From: Thermomonas sp. HDW16
Lineage (GTDB): Bacteria > Pseudomonadota > Gammaproteobacteria > Xanthomonadales > Xanthomonadaceae
Reading direction: 5' to 3'
DNA: 64,000 nucleotides
Assembly (NCBI RefSeq): GCF_011302915.1
Contig: NZ_CP049872.1
Location: 1,612,001-1,676,000, forward strand
How positions within the stretch are numbered: position 1 is the first letter of the stretch; the number at the start of each line of letters is the position of its first letter. The position numbers were made by a program, and so were the translations under genes. The notes beneath the pieces were generated by a model. The model did not search any database and was not told the origin of the DNA. It saw nothing but the letters and a program-made list of their open reading frames with translations. Below, in pieces: positions 42,527 to 51,559 of the stretch.

Positions 42527-43656
42527 TGCCGACGGCGCGCATCCACCGCGCGCTGTCCGAAATCCCCGCTTCGAACTGGGATGCGCTGCACGACGGGCGC
42601 AATCCTTTCGTTGCGCATGCCTTCCTGTTCGGTCTTGAAACCACCGGATGCTTGCGCGAGGACTGGGGCTGGACGCCTTGTCATGTCGGTCTGTGGGAGG
42701 GCGATGCGCTAATCGCCGCAGCGCCGGGTTATTTGAAGACCAACTCGCATGGCGAATTCGTGTTCGACCACGCCTGGGCGCATGCCTACGCGCAGCACGG
42801 ACTGGATTACTTTCCAAAGTGGCTGGGCGCGGTGCCCTACTCGCCCGTGACCGGGCCGCGCTTGCTTGGTCACGATGAGGCGACTAAGCGCGCATTGCGG
42901 GAAACCATCGAAGATTTCATCCGCCAATCCGCATTGTCGTCCGCGCACATCAATTTCGATGACGAAGCTGACGACTCCGCTTTCGATGACCGCTGGCTGT
43001 TGCGCGAGGACATCCAGTACCACTGGCGCAACGATGCTGGCTGGCGGGATTTCGACGGGTTCCTTGCGGCAATGAACCACAAGCATCGCAAGAACATCCG
43101 CCAGGAGCGGCGCAAGGTGCGCGATGCCGGGATTACCTTTCGCATCGTGCATGGCTTCGATGCCAGCGATGACGATCTGGTCGCGATGCACGGCTTCTAC
43201 CTGCAAACCTTCGCCGAATACGGCAATTCGCCTGCGCTGACGCTGGATTTCATCCGCCACCTGGCGCGCACCATGCCGCGGCAATTGGTCATCGTGCTGG
43301 CTGAACGCGATGGTCGGGCCATCGCTGGCGCGCTGTGCCTGCGAGGCGGCGACACGCTGTATGGCCGTTATTGGGGCGCGGCGGAGCTGCACCCAGGCCT
43401 GCATTTCGAGACTTGCTACTACCAGGGCATCGAATACTGCCTGCGCCAAGGGTTGGCCCGCTTCGAACCCGGCGCGCAGGGCCGCCACAAGATCGACCGC
43501 GGTTTCCTGCCCAGCATCGTGCGCAGCCGGCACCTCATCGAAGATCCACGCTTCGCCCGCGCTATCGGTGAGTGGTGCGCCGAGGAACGCCGAGAGGTAC
43601 GCGGCCATTTGCGGCAGCTGCAGACGCACTCGCCATTCCGGGTGGACGCGGCATGA
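42526..43656 (+). CDS. GNAT-fold acyltransferase of the COG3146 family
   Basis: The 376-residue protein matches the COG3146 / peptidogalycan biosynthesis group, a double GNAT fold related to FemAB. Family signs are NPFVAHAFLFGLE, PLYLK-type PGYLKTNSHGEFVFDHAWA, YFPKWLGAVPYSPVTGPR and FEPGAQGRHKIDRGFLP. Its substrate is not known. It is coupled to trxB (1-bp overlap) and aat (4-bp overlap). FemAB relatives use aminoacyl-tRNA, and aat next door does too, but that link is speculative. Confidence 0.85.
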
Positions 43657-44399
43657 GCCTGCACATTGTCCAGCTGGATCACGATCCGCAAGCGCCCTTC
43701 CCGCCGGTCGAACTCGCGCTTGTCGAACCGGATGGCTTGCTGGCCTACGGTGGCGACCTGTCGCCAACTCGTTTCCTCAATGCCTATCGCGGCGGCATCT
43801 TCCCGTGGTTCTCCGAAGGCGAGCCGATCCTGTGGTGGAGCCCGTCGCGGCGCGCGGTGTTCCGTACCGATGGGGTTCGCCTGCCCAGCCGCCTGCGCCG
43901 CAAACTGCGCGGTAGTGACTGGGTCGTGCGCGCGGACACCGCGTTCGCGCAGGTTGTCGCCGGTTGCGCCGCGCCGCGTGCCGGCCAATCCGGCGGCACC
44001 TGGATCACCGCCGACATGCAGACCGCGTACAACGCACTGCACGCGCTAGGTCACGCGCACAGCATCGAGGTGTTCGATGGCGAGCAGCTGATCGGTGGCG
44101 TGTTCGGGTTGTCGTTCGGCCATATGTTCTGTGGCGACAGCATGTATTCGGCCGAATCCGGCGCGTCGAGTCTGGCGTTGGCAGCGCTGGCCATGCGCCT
44201 GCGCGACTGGGGCTGGCCGATCATCGATGCGCAGGTACCGAATGCGCATACCCGCAGCCTGGGTGTGGAAACCTGGCGGCGGGAGGATTACCTGCAGGCG
44301 CTGGCGGCGGTCAGGGACGCGCCGGCATTGCCCGGGAATTGGACCGGGCGCTTCGGCGATCTTGCGACCACTGCAGTGGTCGCTTCACTGCCGGCTTAA
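43653..44399 (+). CDS. aat: Leucyl/phenylalanyl-tRNA-protein transferase
   Basis: Aat adds Leu or Phe from charged tRNA to proteins with N-terminal Arg or Lys, marking them for ClpS/ClpAP. The 248-residue protein has the family runs [65 protein letters not shown] and [13 protein letters not shown]. It is close to infA, clpA and clpS, so N-end-rule genes cluster here. The ATG overlaps the previous stop. Confidence 0.97.
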   Translation: MSLHIVQLDHDPQAPFPPVELALVEPDGLLAYGGDLSPTRFLNAYRGGIFPWFSEGEPILWWSPSRRAVFRTDGVRLPSRLRRKLRGSDWVVRADTAFAQVVAGCAAPRAGQSGGTWITADMQTAYNALHALGHAHSIEVFDGEQLIGGVFGLSFGHMFCGDSMYSAESGASSLALAALAMRLRDWGWPIIDAQVPNAHTRSLGVETWRREDYLQALAAVRDAPALPGNWTGRFGDLATTAVVASLPA

Positions 44400-44514
44400 C
44401 GGGATTTTTGCAAGCCCCGCCCCCACGTGTCAGAATGCCGGGCTTCGGGTCGCGGTCGCGGCCCCGGCTTCATGCCAAGCAACTCCACGCTTCAGACCAG
44501 GAATACCAGCCACA

Positions 44515-44733
44515 GTGGCAAAAGACGACGTCATCGAATTTGAAGGCACGATCTCCGAGACCCTTCCGAACACCATGTTCCGGGTCAAGTTGGAGAACGG
44601 CCACGAGATCATCGCGCACATCTCCGGGCGCATGCGCAAGAACTACATCCGCATCCTGACCGGCGACAAGGTCAAGGTCGAGATGACCCCTTACGATCTC
44701 ACCAAGGGCCGTATCACCTACCGCATGAAGTAA
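44515..44733 (+). CDS. infA: Translation initiation factor IF-1
   Basis: IF-1 is the small OB-fold protein that binds the 30S A site during initiation. The 72-residue product is exactly the family length and starts from a GTG at 44515 (reads [12 protein letters not shown] after Met). Conserved segments are [27 protein letters not shown] and [10 protein letters not shown] perfect terminator follows 18 bp later. The gene lies between aat and clpA, as in many gammaproteobacteria. Confidence 0.97.
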   Translation: MAKDDVIEFEGTISETLPNTMFRVKLENGHEIIAHISGRMRKNYIRILTGDKVKVEMTPYDLTKGRITYRMK

Positions 44734-44751
44734 GTGGTTTGCGGCATCAAG

Positions 44752-44778
44752 AAAAAGGCGGCCATTGGCCGCCTTTTT
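44752..44778. terminator. Symmetric terminator after infA
   Basis: AAAAAGGCGGCC-ATT-GGCCGCCTTTTT is a perfect 12-bp stem with A and T runs at its ends. It terminates infA and could also serve the convergent clpA, whose stop lies about 97 bp away. Confidence 0.85.
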
Positions 44779-44874
44779 CGTTATGTCCATCGCCGATGGC
44801 GAGGTCACCGGGTATCCGCTACGCGACTCGAAATGTCGCTGCGCGAATACCCGCCGCCCACGCCATCCCGTGGC

Positions 44875-47154
44875 TTACTCGACGACCGCCGGCAGCAACT
44901 TCTCCGGCTCGGCCTGCACGTCCAGCGCCAGTTCGCCATCGATCACGTCCAGGCTGACGCGGCCACCATTGACCAGCTTGCCGAACAACAGTTCGTCGGC
45001 CAGCGGGCGCTTGACCTTGTCCTGGATCAGGCGGCCCATTGGACGCGCACCCATCAGCGGGTCGAAGCCGTGCTGGGCCAGCCAGTCGCGTGCGGCCGGG
45101 GTGGCCGACAGCGAAACCTGCTTCTCGTGCAACAGCACTTCCAGCTCGATCAGGAACTTGTCCACCACGCGCAGGATGTGGTCGAAGCCCAGCGCCTGGA
45201 ACTGCACCACCGCATCCAGCCGGTTGCGGAATTCCGGGGTGAAGCCGCGACGGATCGCTTCCATCGAATCGGTGCTGTGGTCCTGGCGGGTGAAACCGAT
45301 CGTGCGCCGCGCGGCCTGGGTCGCGCCGGCATTGGTGGTCATCACCAGGATCACGTTGCGGAAGTTCGCCTCGCGGCCGTTGGTATCGGTCAGCACGCCG
45401 CGATCCATGACCTGCAGCAGGATGTTGAAGATGTCCGGATGCGCCTTCTCGATTTCGTCCAGCAGCAGCACGCAGTGCGGCGTCTTGACGATTTTCTCGG
45501 TCAGCAGGCCGCCCTGGTCGAAGCCGACATAGCCCGGCGGCGCACCGATCAGGCGGCTCACCGAATGCGGTTCCATGTATTCGGACATGTCGAAGCGCAC
45601 CAGCTCGATGCCGAGCTGCATCGCCAGTTGCTTGGTGACCTCGGTCTTGCCGACGCCGGTGGGGCCGGCGAACAGGAAGTTGCCGATCGGCTTGTCCGGG
45701 TTGCCCAGGCCGCTGCGCGCCAGCTTGATCGCGGAGGTGAGGCTGGTGATCGCCTCGTCCTGGCCGAAGATCACCATCTTCAGGTTGCGGTCGAGGTGCT
45801 GCAGCACGTCCTTGTCGGAGCTGCTGACCTGCTTGGCCGGGATCCGCGCCATCTTGGCGACGATGGTCTCGATTTCCTCGACGTCGATCAGGCTCTTGCG
45901 CGCCTCCACCGGCAGCAGGCGCTGGCGTGCGCCGGCCTCGTCGATCACGTCGATCGCCTTGTCCGGCAGCAGGCGATCGCCGATGTGCTTCACCGAAAGA
46001 TCCACCGCGGCCTTGATCGCTTCGTCGGCGTAGTTCACGCCGTGGTGCGCTTCGTACTTGGGTTTCAGTCCTTGCAGGATCTCGATGGCCTCGCCCACCG
46101 TCGGTTCGACGATGTCGATCTTCTGGAAGCGCCGCGCCAACGCGCGGTCCTTCTCGAAGATGCCGCGGTATTCCTGGAAGGTGGTCGAACCGATGCAGCG
46201 CAGTTCGCCATTGGCCAGCATCGGCTTGATCAGGTTGCTGGCGTCCATGGTGCCGCCCGAGGCGGAACCGGCACCGATGATGGTGTGGATCTCGTCGATG
46301 AACAGGATCGCGTGCGGCAGCTTCTTCAGCGCCGCCAGCACGCCCTTCAGGCGCTTCTCGAAATCGCCGCGGTACTTGGTGCCCGCGACCAATGCGCCCA
46401 GATCCAGCGAATAGATCACCGCCTCGGACAGCACCTCCGGCACGTCGCCTTCGACGATGCGCTTGGCCAGCCCTTCCGCCAGCGCGGTCTTGCCCACGCC
46501 GGCTTCGCCCACGTACAGCGGGTTGTTCTTGCGCCGGCGGCACAGCACCTGGATGGTGCGCTCCACTTCCTCGGCGCGGCCGACCAGCGGGTCGATCTTG
46601 CCGGCGATGGCGGCTTCATTGAGATTGCTGGCGAATTCGGTCAGCGGGTCGCCCTTGCCCTCGCCTTCGCCGCCTTCCGGCTTGGCTTCGCCTTCTTGCG
46701 GCTGCGTGGATTCGTCCTCGCCGCTGCGGGCGATGCCGTGCGACATGTAATTGACTACGTCAAGCCGGTGCACATCCTGCTGGTTGAGGAAGTACACGGC
46801 ATGCGAATCCTTTTCGCCGAAGATCGCCACCAGTACGTTGGCGCCGGTGACCTCCTTTTTGCCGGACGATTGCACGTGGTAGACAGCGCGCTGCAGCACG
46901 CGCTGGAAGCCCAGCGTGGGCTGGGTGTCGCGCCCGTCGTCTTCGGCCAGTTTGTTGACCGAGACTTCGATGGCGTCTTCAAGCTCGCCGCGCAGGCGCG
47001 GGAAATCGGCACCGACGGCCTTGAGCACGGCTTCTGCCGATGGGTTGTCGAGTAACGCGAGCAGCAGGTGCTCGACGGTCATGAACTCGTGGCGTGCTTC
47101 GCGGGCGCGCTTGTAGCACTGGCCGATGCTGTGCTCGAGATCCTTGCTGAACAT
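44875..47154 (-). CDS. clpA: ATP-dependent Clp protease ATP-binding subunit ClpA
   Basis: ClpA is the AAA+ unfoldase that feeds substrates to ClpP. The 759-residue protein has an N-terminal double Clp repeat (about residues 1-145) and an acidic linker. The first AAA domain has GEAGVGKT (near 214) and the second GPTGVGKTE (near 496). The IGL-type ClpP-binding area appears as IGFTRQ near 620. Its partner clpS lies 66 bp upstream on the same strand. Confidence 0.97.
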   Translation of the reverse strand: MFSKDLEHSIGQCYKRAREARHEFMTVEHLLLALLDNPSAEAVLKAVGADFPRLRGELEDAIEVSVNKLAEDDGRDTQPTLGFQRVLQRAVYHVQSSGKKEVTGANVLVAIFGEKDSHAVYFLNQQDVHRLDVVNYMSHGIARSGEDESTQPQEGEAKPEGGEGEGKGDPLTEFASNLNEAAIAGKIDPLVGRAEEVERTIQVLCRRRKNNPLYVGEAGVGKTALAEGLAKRIVEGDVPEVLSEAVIYSLDLGALVAGTKYRGDFEKRLKGVLAALKKLPHAILFIDEIHTIIGAGSASGGTMDASNLIKPMLANGELRCIGSTTFQEYRGIFEKDRALARRFQKIDIVEPTVGEAIEILQGLKPKYEAHHGVNYADEAIKAAVDLSVKHIGDRLLPDKAIDVIDEAGARQRLLPVEARKSLIDVEEIETIVAKMARIPAKQVSSSDKDVLQHLDRNLKMVIFGQDEAITSLTSAIKLARSGLGNPDKPIGNFLFAGPTGVGKTEVTKQLAMQLGIELVRFDMSEYMEPHSVSRLIGAPPGYVGFDQGGLLTEKIVKTPHCVLLLDEIEKAHPDIFNILLQVMDRGVLTDTNGREANFRNVILVMTTNAGATQAARRTIGFTRQDHSTDSMEAIRRGFTPEFRNRLDAVVQFQALGFDHILRVVDKFLIELEVLLHEKQVSLSATPAARDWLAQHGFDPLMGARPMGRLIQDKVKRPLADELLFGKLVNGGRVSLDVIDGELALDVQAEPEKLLPAVVE

Positions 47155-47220
47155 GGGGGCGGGAACCTCCGAAAAGACTGTTCAAGATGTGGGGTGGAAA
47201 ACACCCCAGCACAAGTCCTT

Positions 47221-47550
47221 CTACGCCTTCTCCATCGTGCACAACAGTGGGTGCTGGTTCAGCCTTGCATATTCGTTCACCTGCGCCACCTTGGACTCGG
47301 CGATCTCGCGGGTGAACACCCCGCACACCCCGCGTCCGCGGGTATGCACATGCAGCATGATCTGGGTGGCGCTTTCCAGGTTCAACGGGAAAAAGCGCAT
47401 CAGCACGTCGATCACGAAGTCCATCGGCGTGTAGTCGTCGTTCAGCAGCAGCACGGAGAACAGCGGCGGACGCGCGGTTTCCGGGCGGCTGGGGGCAACG
47501 ACGACGCCGTGTTCGTGCTCGTGTTGCGGTTTGTCGGGTTTCTGCGGCAT
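47221..47550 (-). CDS. clpS: ClpA adaptor protein ClpS
   Basis: ClpS delivers N-end-rule substrates, such as those made by Aat, to ClpA. The 109-residue protein has a flexible His-rich N-terminus (HEHEHG). The substrate-pocket residues are in [16 protein letters not shown], and [17 protein letters not shown] and the usual C-terminus follow. The ATG at 47550 (MPQKPDK) gives normal length. It diverges from the Nudix gene. Confidence 0.96.
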   Translation of the reverse strand: MPQKPDKPQHEHEHGVVVAPSRPETARPPLFSVLLLNDDYTPMDFVIDVLMRFFPLNLESATQIMLHVHTRGRGVCGVFTREIAESKVAQVNEYARLNQHPLLCTMEKA

Positions 47551-47635
47551 GGGTGAATTATACGAAGGTGCTGCGCGTGGACGGCATCGATGCCAACAGG
47601 GACAATGCGGGCATGAACCTCGGAACCCAAGCGCC

Positions 47636-48100
47636 ATGAGCTATCGCGAAGGCCGTTTCTGGCAACCGGACGTGACCGTGGCCACCGTGGTGGTGCGCGA
47701 CGGCCGCCTGCTGTGCGTGGAGGAGCGCGCCAACGGTCGCCTGGTGATCAACCAGCCGGCCGGCCACCTGGAACCCGACGAGAGCCTGCTGGAAGCCGCG
47801 GCACGCGAGACCCGCGAGGAAACCGGCTGGAACGTGCGCATCACCCATGTGGTCGGCGCCTACCAGTGGAAGGCGGAAGAGACCGGCCGGCATTACATGC
47901 GCTTTGCCTTCGCCGCTGAGCCAATCGACGAGATTCCCGGCGCCAAACTGGACGAAGGTATCGTCCGCGCCCTGTGGCTGACGCCGCAGGAATTGCAGGC
48001 CGAAGCCGCGCGGCATCGCAGCCCGCTGGTGTGGCGCACCGTGGCGGACTTCCTTGGCGGCAGCCGGCACCCGCTGTCGTTGGTGCAGCAGTTGGAATGA
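47636..48100 (+). CDS. Nudix hydrolase, NudJ-like
   Basis: The 154-residue protein carries a complete Nudix box, [23 protein letters not shown] (GX5EX7REUXEEXGU), about residues 40-62. It resembles NudJ, a pyrophosphohydrolase acting on HMP-PP and nucleoside di/triphosphates. It sits directly upstream of mnmA with a 4-bp overlap, the same order as nudJ-mnmA in E. coli, which supports the assignment. The exact substrate is not shown by the sequence. Confidence 0.92.
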   Translation: MSYREGRFWQPDVTVATVVVRDGRLLCVEERANGRLVINQPAGHLEPDESLLEAAARETREETGWNVRITHVVGAYQWKAEETGRHYMRFAFAAEPIDEIPGAKLDEGIVRALWLTPQELQAEAARHRSPLVWRTVADFLGGSRHPLSLVQQLE

Positions 48101-49221
48101 ACGGCGGCAAGATCGTGGTTGGCGTGTCGGGCGGGGTGGATTCGTCGGTCACCGCCCTGCTCCTGCGCGATGCCGGCGCGGACGTCATCGGCGTGTTCAT
48201 GCAGAACTGGGCCGACGACGATTCCGGCGATTGCCGTGCGGAGGACGACCGCCGCGATGCCGTCGCCGTCTGCGGCAAGCTGGGCCTGCCGATCCGCTTC
48301 CGCGATTTTTCCCGCGAATACTGGGACGGTGTGTTCCAGCATTTCCTGTCCGAGTACGCTGTCGGCCGCACGCCGAACCCGGACGTGCTGTGCAACCGCG
48401 AGATCAAGTTCAAGCATTTCCTCGATGCCGCGCACGAACTCGGCGCAGGCAGCATCGCCACCGGCCATTACGCCCGCGTCGATTGTGTGGATGGCCGGTA
48501 CCGCTTGTTGCGGGCGAAGGATCGCAGCAAGGATCAGAGTTATTTCCTGCACCAGCTCGGGCAGCGGCAACTGGCGGCGACCCGTTTCCCGTTGGGCGAG
48601 CTGTACAAGGACGAAGTGCGAAAGATCGCGACCGAGCATGGCCTTGCGACCGCCGAGAAGAAGGATTCCACCGGCATCTGCTTCATCGGCGAGCGCGATT
48701 TCCGCGAGTTCCTGTCACGTTACCTGCCGGCGAAAACGGGCGAGATCCGGGCACCGGACGGTGATCGCATCGGCGAGCATCCGGGCGTGTTCTATTTCAC
48801 CCTCGGCCAGCGAGAAGGCCTGAACATCGGCGGCGTGCGCGGCCGGCCACAAGCACCGTGGTTCGTGGTCGGCAAGGACATCGAGCGCAACATCCTCTAC
48901 GTCGACCAGGGGCATGACAGCTCGTGGTTGCAATCGACCACGCTGCGCAGCGAACCTGCGCACTGGATCGCCGGGCAACCGCATGCAAAGCGTTTCACCT
49001 GCACCGCGCAGACGCGCTACCGACAGCCGGAAGAAGCTTGCGAAGTCGAAGTGCAGGACGATGGCTGCCTGCAGGTCGCGTTTTCACGCCCGCAACGTGC
49101 GGTCACGCCGGGGCAATCGCTGGTGCTGTACGACGGCGATGTCTGCCTCGGCGGCGCCATCATCCTTTCGACCGATGCGCCCCTGGCCGGTCAAGCCAAT
49201 GCAAGGAACAACGCCGCATGA
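48097..49221 (+). CDS. mnmA: tRNA-specific 2-thiouridylase MnmA
   Basis: MnmA thiolates U34 of tRNA-Lys, -Glu and -Gln; the tRNA-Glu(TTC) encoded in this window is a substrate type. The 374-residue protein has the ATP loop SGGVDSS (11-17), the nucleophile Cys99 in [12 protein letters not shown] and the persulfide cysteine Cys195 in [10 protein letters not shown]. The start at 48097 overlaps the Nudix stop. hflD follows on another ATGA overlap. Confidence 0.97.
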   Translation: MNGGKIVVGVSGGVDSSVTALLLRDAGADVIGVFMQNWADDDSGDCRAEDDRRDAVAVCGKLGLPIRFRDFSREYWDGVFQHFLSEYAVGRTPNPDVLCNREIKFKHFLDAAHELGAGSIATGHYARVDCVDGRYRLLRAKDRSKDQSYFLHQLGQRQLAATRFPLGELYKDEVRKIATEHGLATAEKKDSTGICFIGERDFREFLSRYLPAKTGEIRAPDGDRIGEHPGVFYFTLGQREGLNIGGVRGRPQAPWFVVGKDIERNILYVDQGHDSSWLQSTTLRSEPAHWIAGQPHAKRFTCTAQTRYRQPEEACEVEVQDDGCLQVAFSRPQRAVTPGQSLVLYDGDVCLGGAIILSTDAPLAGQANARNNAA

Positions 49222-49826
49222 GTGGCATGGAAGATCGTGTGCTCGCCCTCGGCGGGATGTTGCAGGCGCTGGCGCAGGTGCGCCGGATCGCCGACACCGG
49301 CCAATCGGAATCGACCCGGGTGCAGGTCGCGCTGGACAGCGTGTTCCGCATCGACGCGCCGGATACCGGAGCGGTGTACGGCGACATCGCGTCAGTGCGC
49401 GGAGGCCTGCGTCTGCTGCGCGACTACTTGGCCAATACCAATCGCGACGAGGCGCTGGGCAAGCTCGGACTGTCGGTGTTGAACCTGGAGCACCGTTTCA
49501 GCAGCGAGGCCGCAGTTGCAGCGAAAGTAGGCGCCGGCATCGAAAGCCTTTCTGCGCAGGCAGAGAGGCTTGGTAGCACACATCCGGACGTGGTCGCGGG
49601 CTTGGGCAGCCTGTACGCGGATACGGTGAGCACCCTGCGCCCACGGGTGATGGTGCAAGGCAATCCGCATTACCTGGGCCAGGCGGGGGTGGTGGCCGAG
49701 ATACGTGCGTTGCTATTGGCAGCATTGCGATCTGCCGTTCTTTGGCGGCAATCGGGCGGCAGCCTGTGGGATTTCCTGTTCCGTCGGCGGGAAATGGCGG
49801 CGGCGATCGATTCGATGTTGGGCTGA
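49218..49826 (+). CDS. hflD: High-frequency lysogenisation protein HflD homologue
   Basis: HflD is a peripheral membrane protein first known for its effect on phage lambda CII; its cell role is unclear. The 202-residue, mostly helical protein has [22 protein letters not shown] near its start, the [10 protein letters not shown] segment and [21 protein letters not shown] near the C-terminus, as in the family. It overlaps mnmA by 4 bp, the E. coli order. The purB gene that usually follows is absent; a strong terminator follows instead. Confidence 0.9.
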   Translation: MSGMEDRVLALGGMLQALAQVRRIADTGQSESTRVQVALDSVFRIDAPDTGAVYGDIASVRGGLRLLRDYLANTNRDEALGKLGLSVLNLEHRFSSEAAVAAKVGAGIESLSAQAERLGSTHPDVVAGLGSLYADTVSTLRPRVMVQGNPHYLGQAGVVAEIRALLLAALRSAVLWRQSGGSLWDFLFRRREMAAAIDSMLG

Positions 49827-49860
49827 GTCACGTCGAAGGGCAATCGAAAGCCTTCGAACA

Positions 49861-49900
49861 TGCAAGAAAACGCCTGGCAACGTCGGGTGTTTTCGTTGCA
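49861..49900. terminator. Terminator between hflD and DUF3817
   Basis: GAAAACGCC (49866-49874) pairs with GGTGTTTTC (49886-49894), with one G-T pair. Flanking TGCAA/TTGCA extends the stem past a single bulge. The A-rich and T-rich flanks make it usable in both directions between convergent genes. Confidence 0.75.
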
Positions 49901-49914
49901 GCGAATAACGCGTT

Positions 49915-50235
49915 TCAGCGATCGGACAACAATCCGCGGCGACGGAACCACCATTCGACCGGCCAAGTAACGAGGGGCGGAATCGCCGCGAGCAGCGCGA
50001 CCAGCAAGGCCCACATCGGCCAGCGCAGTCGCGTCGCGACCATCATGGTGGCGACCACGTAGGCAAGGAAGGCCAGGCCGTGCAAACGGCCGAACAACCA
50101 CACGCCGACGTCGGTGGTCTCGGTCACGTATTTCAGGAACATGCCCAGCAGCAGGCCAGTCCAGGTCAGGGCTTCGATCAAGGCCATCGTAGCGAACAGC
50201 TTGCCGGTCTTGTTCATCGGTTGCAGGGGCGTCAT
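49915..50235 (-). CDS. DUF3817 small membrane protein
   Basis: The protein has about 106 residues, three membrane spans and the DUF3817 pattern: KLFATMALIEALTWTGLLLGMFLKY, RLHGLAFLAYVVATMMVA and a basic end. Function is unknown. The IS30 element ends only 16 bp upstream of the ATG at 50235, so its original promoter has been moved away. A start at 50217 (MNKTGK) is also possible. Any extension further upstream would lie inside the insertion sequence and is not native. Confidence 0.72.
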   Translation of the reverse strand: MTPLQPMNKTGKLFATMALIEALTWTGLLLGMFLKYVTETTDVGVWLFGRLHGLAFLAYVVATMMVATRLRWPMWALLVALLAAIPPLVTWPVEWWFRRRGLLSDR

Positions 50236-50251
50236 CAGGACCTGTCTTCGT

Positions 50252-50277
50252 GGCGGTTTCAACCGGTCAACGCAACA
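50252..50277. repeat. Left terminal inverted repeat of the IS30 element
   Basis: The 26-bp end begins GGCGGTTTCAACCGG. It differs from the reverse complement of the right end at four positions. The transposase stop codon lies inside it. Confidence 0.9.
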
Positions 50278-51428
50278 GCCTGTCGGTAACGCTCAATTGG
50301 CGTCTCAAAGTTCAGCGTCTTGCGTGGCCGTTCGTTCAAGCGCCTAGCCACTTCATCGAGCTGGGTCTGGGTGAAGCCTGACACGTCGATTCCCTTCGGG
50401 AAGTACTGCCGCAGCAGGCCGTTGGTGTTCTCGTTCGACCCGCGCTGCCAAGGGCTCTGCGGATCGCAGAAGTAGACCTGGATGTCCGTGGCCAAGGTGA
50501 AGCGACGATGGTCGGCCAGCTCCTTGCCGCGATCCCACGTGAGCGACTGGTACAGCTGGTTCGGCAGCTGGCGCGCATGTTCGATCAGCGCGTCAACCAC
50601 CGTCCTCGTGTCCTTACGATCGACCTTCACCAGCATCACGTAGCGCGTGCTGCGCTCAACCAGCGTGGCGATCTGGCTGTTGCCGCTGCCGAACAGCAAG
50701 TCGCCTTCCCAGTGCCCGGGAACGGCCCGATCCTCGACGTCGGCGGGCCGCTCGCGGATCGACACGGTGTCGCAGATTCGGCCGTGGTCTGCCGTCTTCT
50801 GGGTGTGGTGGCGGGAACGACGCATCGCCCGCGTCCGCCGCAGGTGCTCCAGGAGCTCTTTCTTCAGCGCGCCGCGCGACTGGATGAAGAGCGTGCGGTA
50901 GATCGTCTCGTGGGACACCTGGCAGGCCGCATCATTGGGGTAGGTGCGCATCAGCCAACCGGCGATCTGCTGGGGTGACCACTGCTGTTGCAGCTTGTCA
51001 GCCACCCGTTTCGCCAGCGCAGGATGCAGCGCCAGCTTACAAGTCTTCGGACGATGCGCCCGGTCCCACGCCGCCTGATCGGCGTGGCTGGCGCGGTACC
51101 GCTCGGCGCCGCCATTACGCAGGATCTCGCGGCTGATCGTCGACGGAGCCCGGCCAAGCGTCGTTGCAATCGAGCGGATCGAATGCCCAGCCACCAGCGC
51201 CCGCGACACATCTTCGCGCTCGGCTAGGGTTAAGGCGCGGACCGACCGGCAGCGAGCCGGCGGGCGGATACCACCAGTCGCAGCAAGAATCCCGCGCACC
51301 GACGTGTGGTGTCTGTCGAACAGCCTAGCGATCTGGTGGAGTGACTCGCCCTTCTGCCAGCGGTCCCACATCAGGCCCTTCTGGGTATCGGTGTATTGAA
51401 TCCGGGTTCTTCGCTTCAACCGCAACAC
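50259..51428 (-). CDS. IS30-family transposase
   Basis: The 389-residue protein has an N-terminal helix-turn-helix region (HQIARLFDRHHTSVRGIL and the HTH_38-type SIATTLGRAPSTISREI). An integrase-core catalytic domain follows. The DDE residues are Asp243 (GHWEGDLL), Asp299 (LTWDRGKEL) and Glu333 (QRGSNENTNGLL), all intact, and the C-terminal LNERPRKTLNF segment is normal. The frame is complete, so the element may still move. Transcription runs toward DUF3817. Confidence 0.96.
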   Translation of the reverse strand: MLRLKRRTRIQYTDTQKGLMWDRWQKGESLHQIARLFDRHHTSVRGILAATGGIRPPARCRSVRALTLAEREDVSRALVAGHSIRSIATTLGRAPSTISREILRNGGAERYRASHADQAAWDRAHRPKTCKLALHPALAKRVADKLQQQWSPQQIAGWLMRTYPNDAACQVSHETIYRTLFIQSRGALKKELLEHLRRTRAMRRSRHHTQKTADHGRICDTVSIRERPADVEDRAVPGHWEGDLLFGSGNSQIATLVERSTRYVMLVKVDRKDTRTVVDALIEHARQLPNQLYQSLTWDRGKELADHRRFTLATDIQVYFCDPQSPWQRGSNENTNGLLRQYFPKGIDVSGFTQTQLDEVARRLNERPRKTLNFETPIERYRQAVALTG

Positions 51429-51454
51429 TCCCGCTGCCTGGGCAGCTAGCCATG

Positions 51455-51480
51455 TGTTGCATTGATCGTATGAAACCGCC
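51455..51480. repeat. Right terminal inverted repeat of the IS30 element
   Basis: The end reads TGTTGCATTGATCG and closes with TGAAACCGCC, followed by the flanking GT. It matches the left end at 22 of 26 positions in reverse complement. Confidence 0.9.
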
Positions 51481-51513
51481 GTGCAATGCGTTCATGGGTT
51501 GCAACGGCTGAAT

Positions 51514-51540
51514 AAAACGCCCGGCATCGCCGGGCGTTTT
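51514..51540. terminator. Terminator after acnB
   Basis: AAAACGCCCGGC-ATC-GCCGGGCGTTTT is a perfect 12-bp stem with A/T runs at its ends. It lies 20 bp beyond the acnB stop, between acnB and the insertion sequence. Confidence 0.85.
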
Positions 51541-51559
51541 CGTTCCGACGACGGATCGA

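Larger units (their letters stand above)
50252..51480 (-). mobile_element. IS30-family insertion sequence
   Basis: The 1229-bp element is bounded by imperfect 26-bp inverted repeats (22 of 26 matching). Both ends read GGCGGTTTCA inward and end in GCAACA. The dinucleotide GT lies directly outside each end (50250-50251 and 51481-51482), consistent with the 2-3-bp target duplication of this family. It carries one full-length transposase. It sits between the acnB terminator and the DUF3817 gene. Confidence 0.92.

Noticed and set aside
44734..47055. A 773-codon open frame on the plus strand
   Set aside because: It is fully antisense to clpA, has no recognisable domain and is rich in His, Gln and Arg, as expected from the complement of a GC-rich coding frame.
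49827..50251. A remnant of purB, which often follows hflD
   Set aside because: The interval holds only a strong terminator and the DUF3817 gene; no adenylosuccinate-lyase sequence is visible.
50236..50262. A longer N-terminus for DUF3817 starting inside the insertion sequence
   Set aside because: The extra codons come from the IS30 end and are not native; the family start lies at 50235 or 50217.
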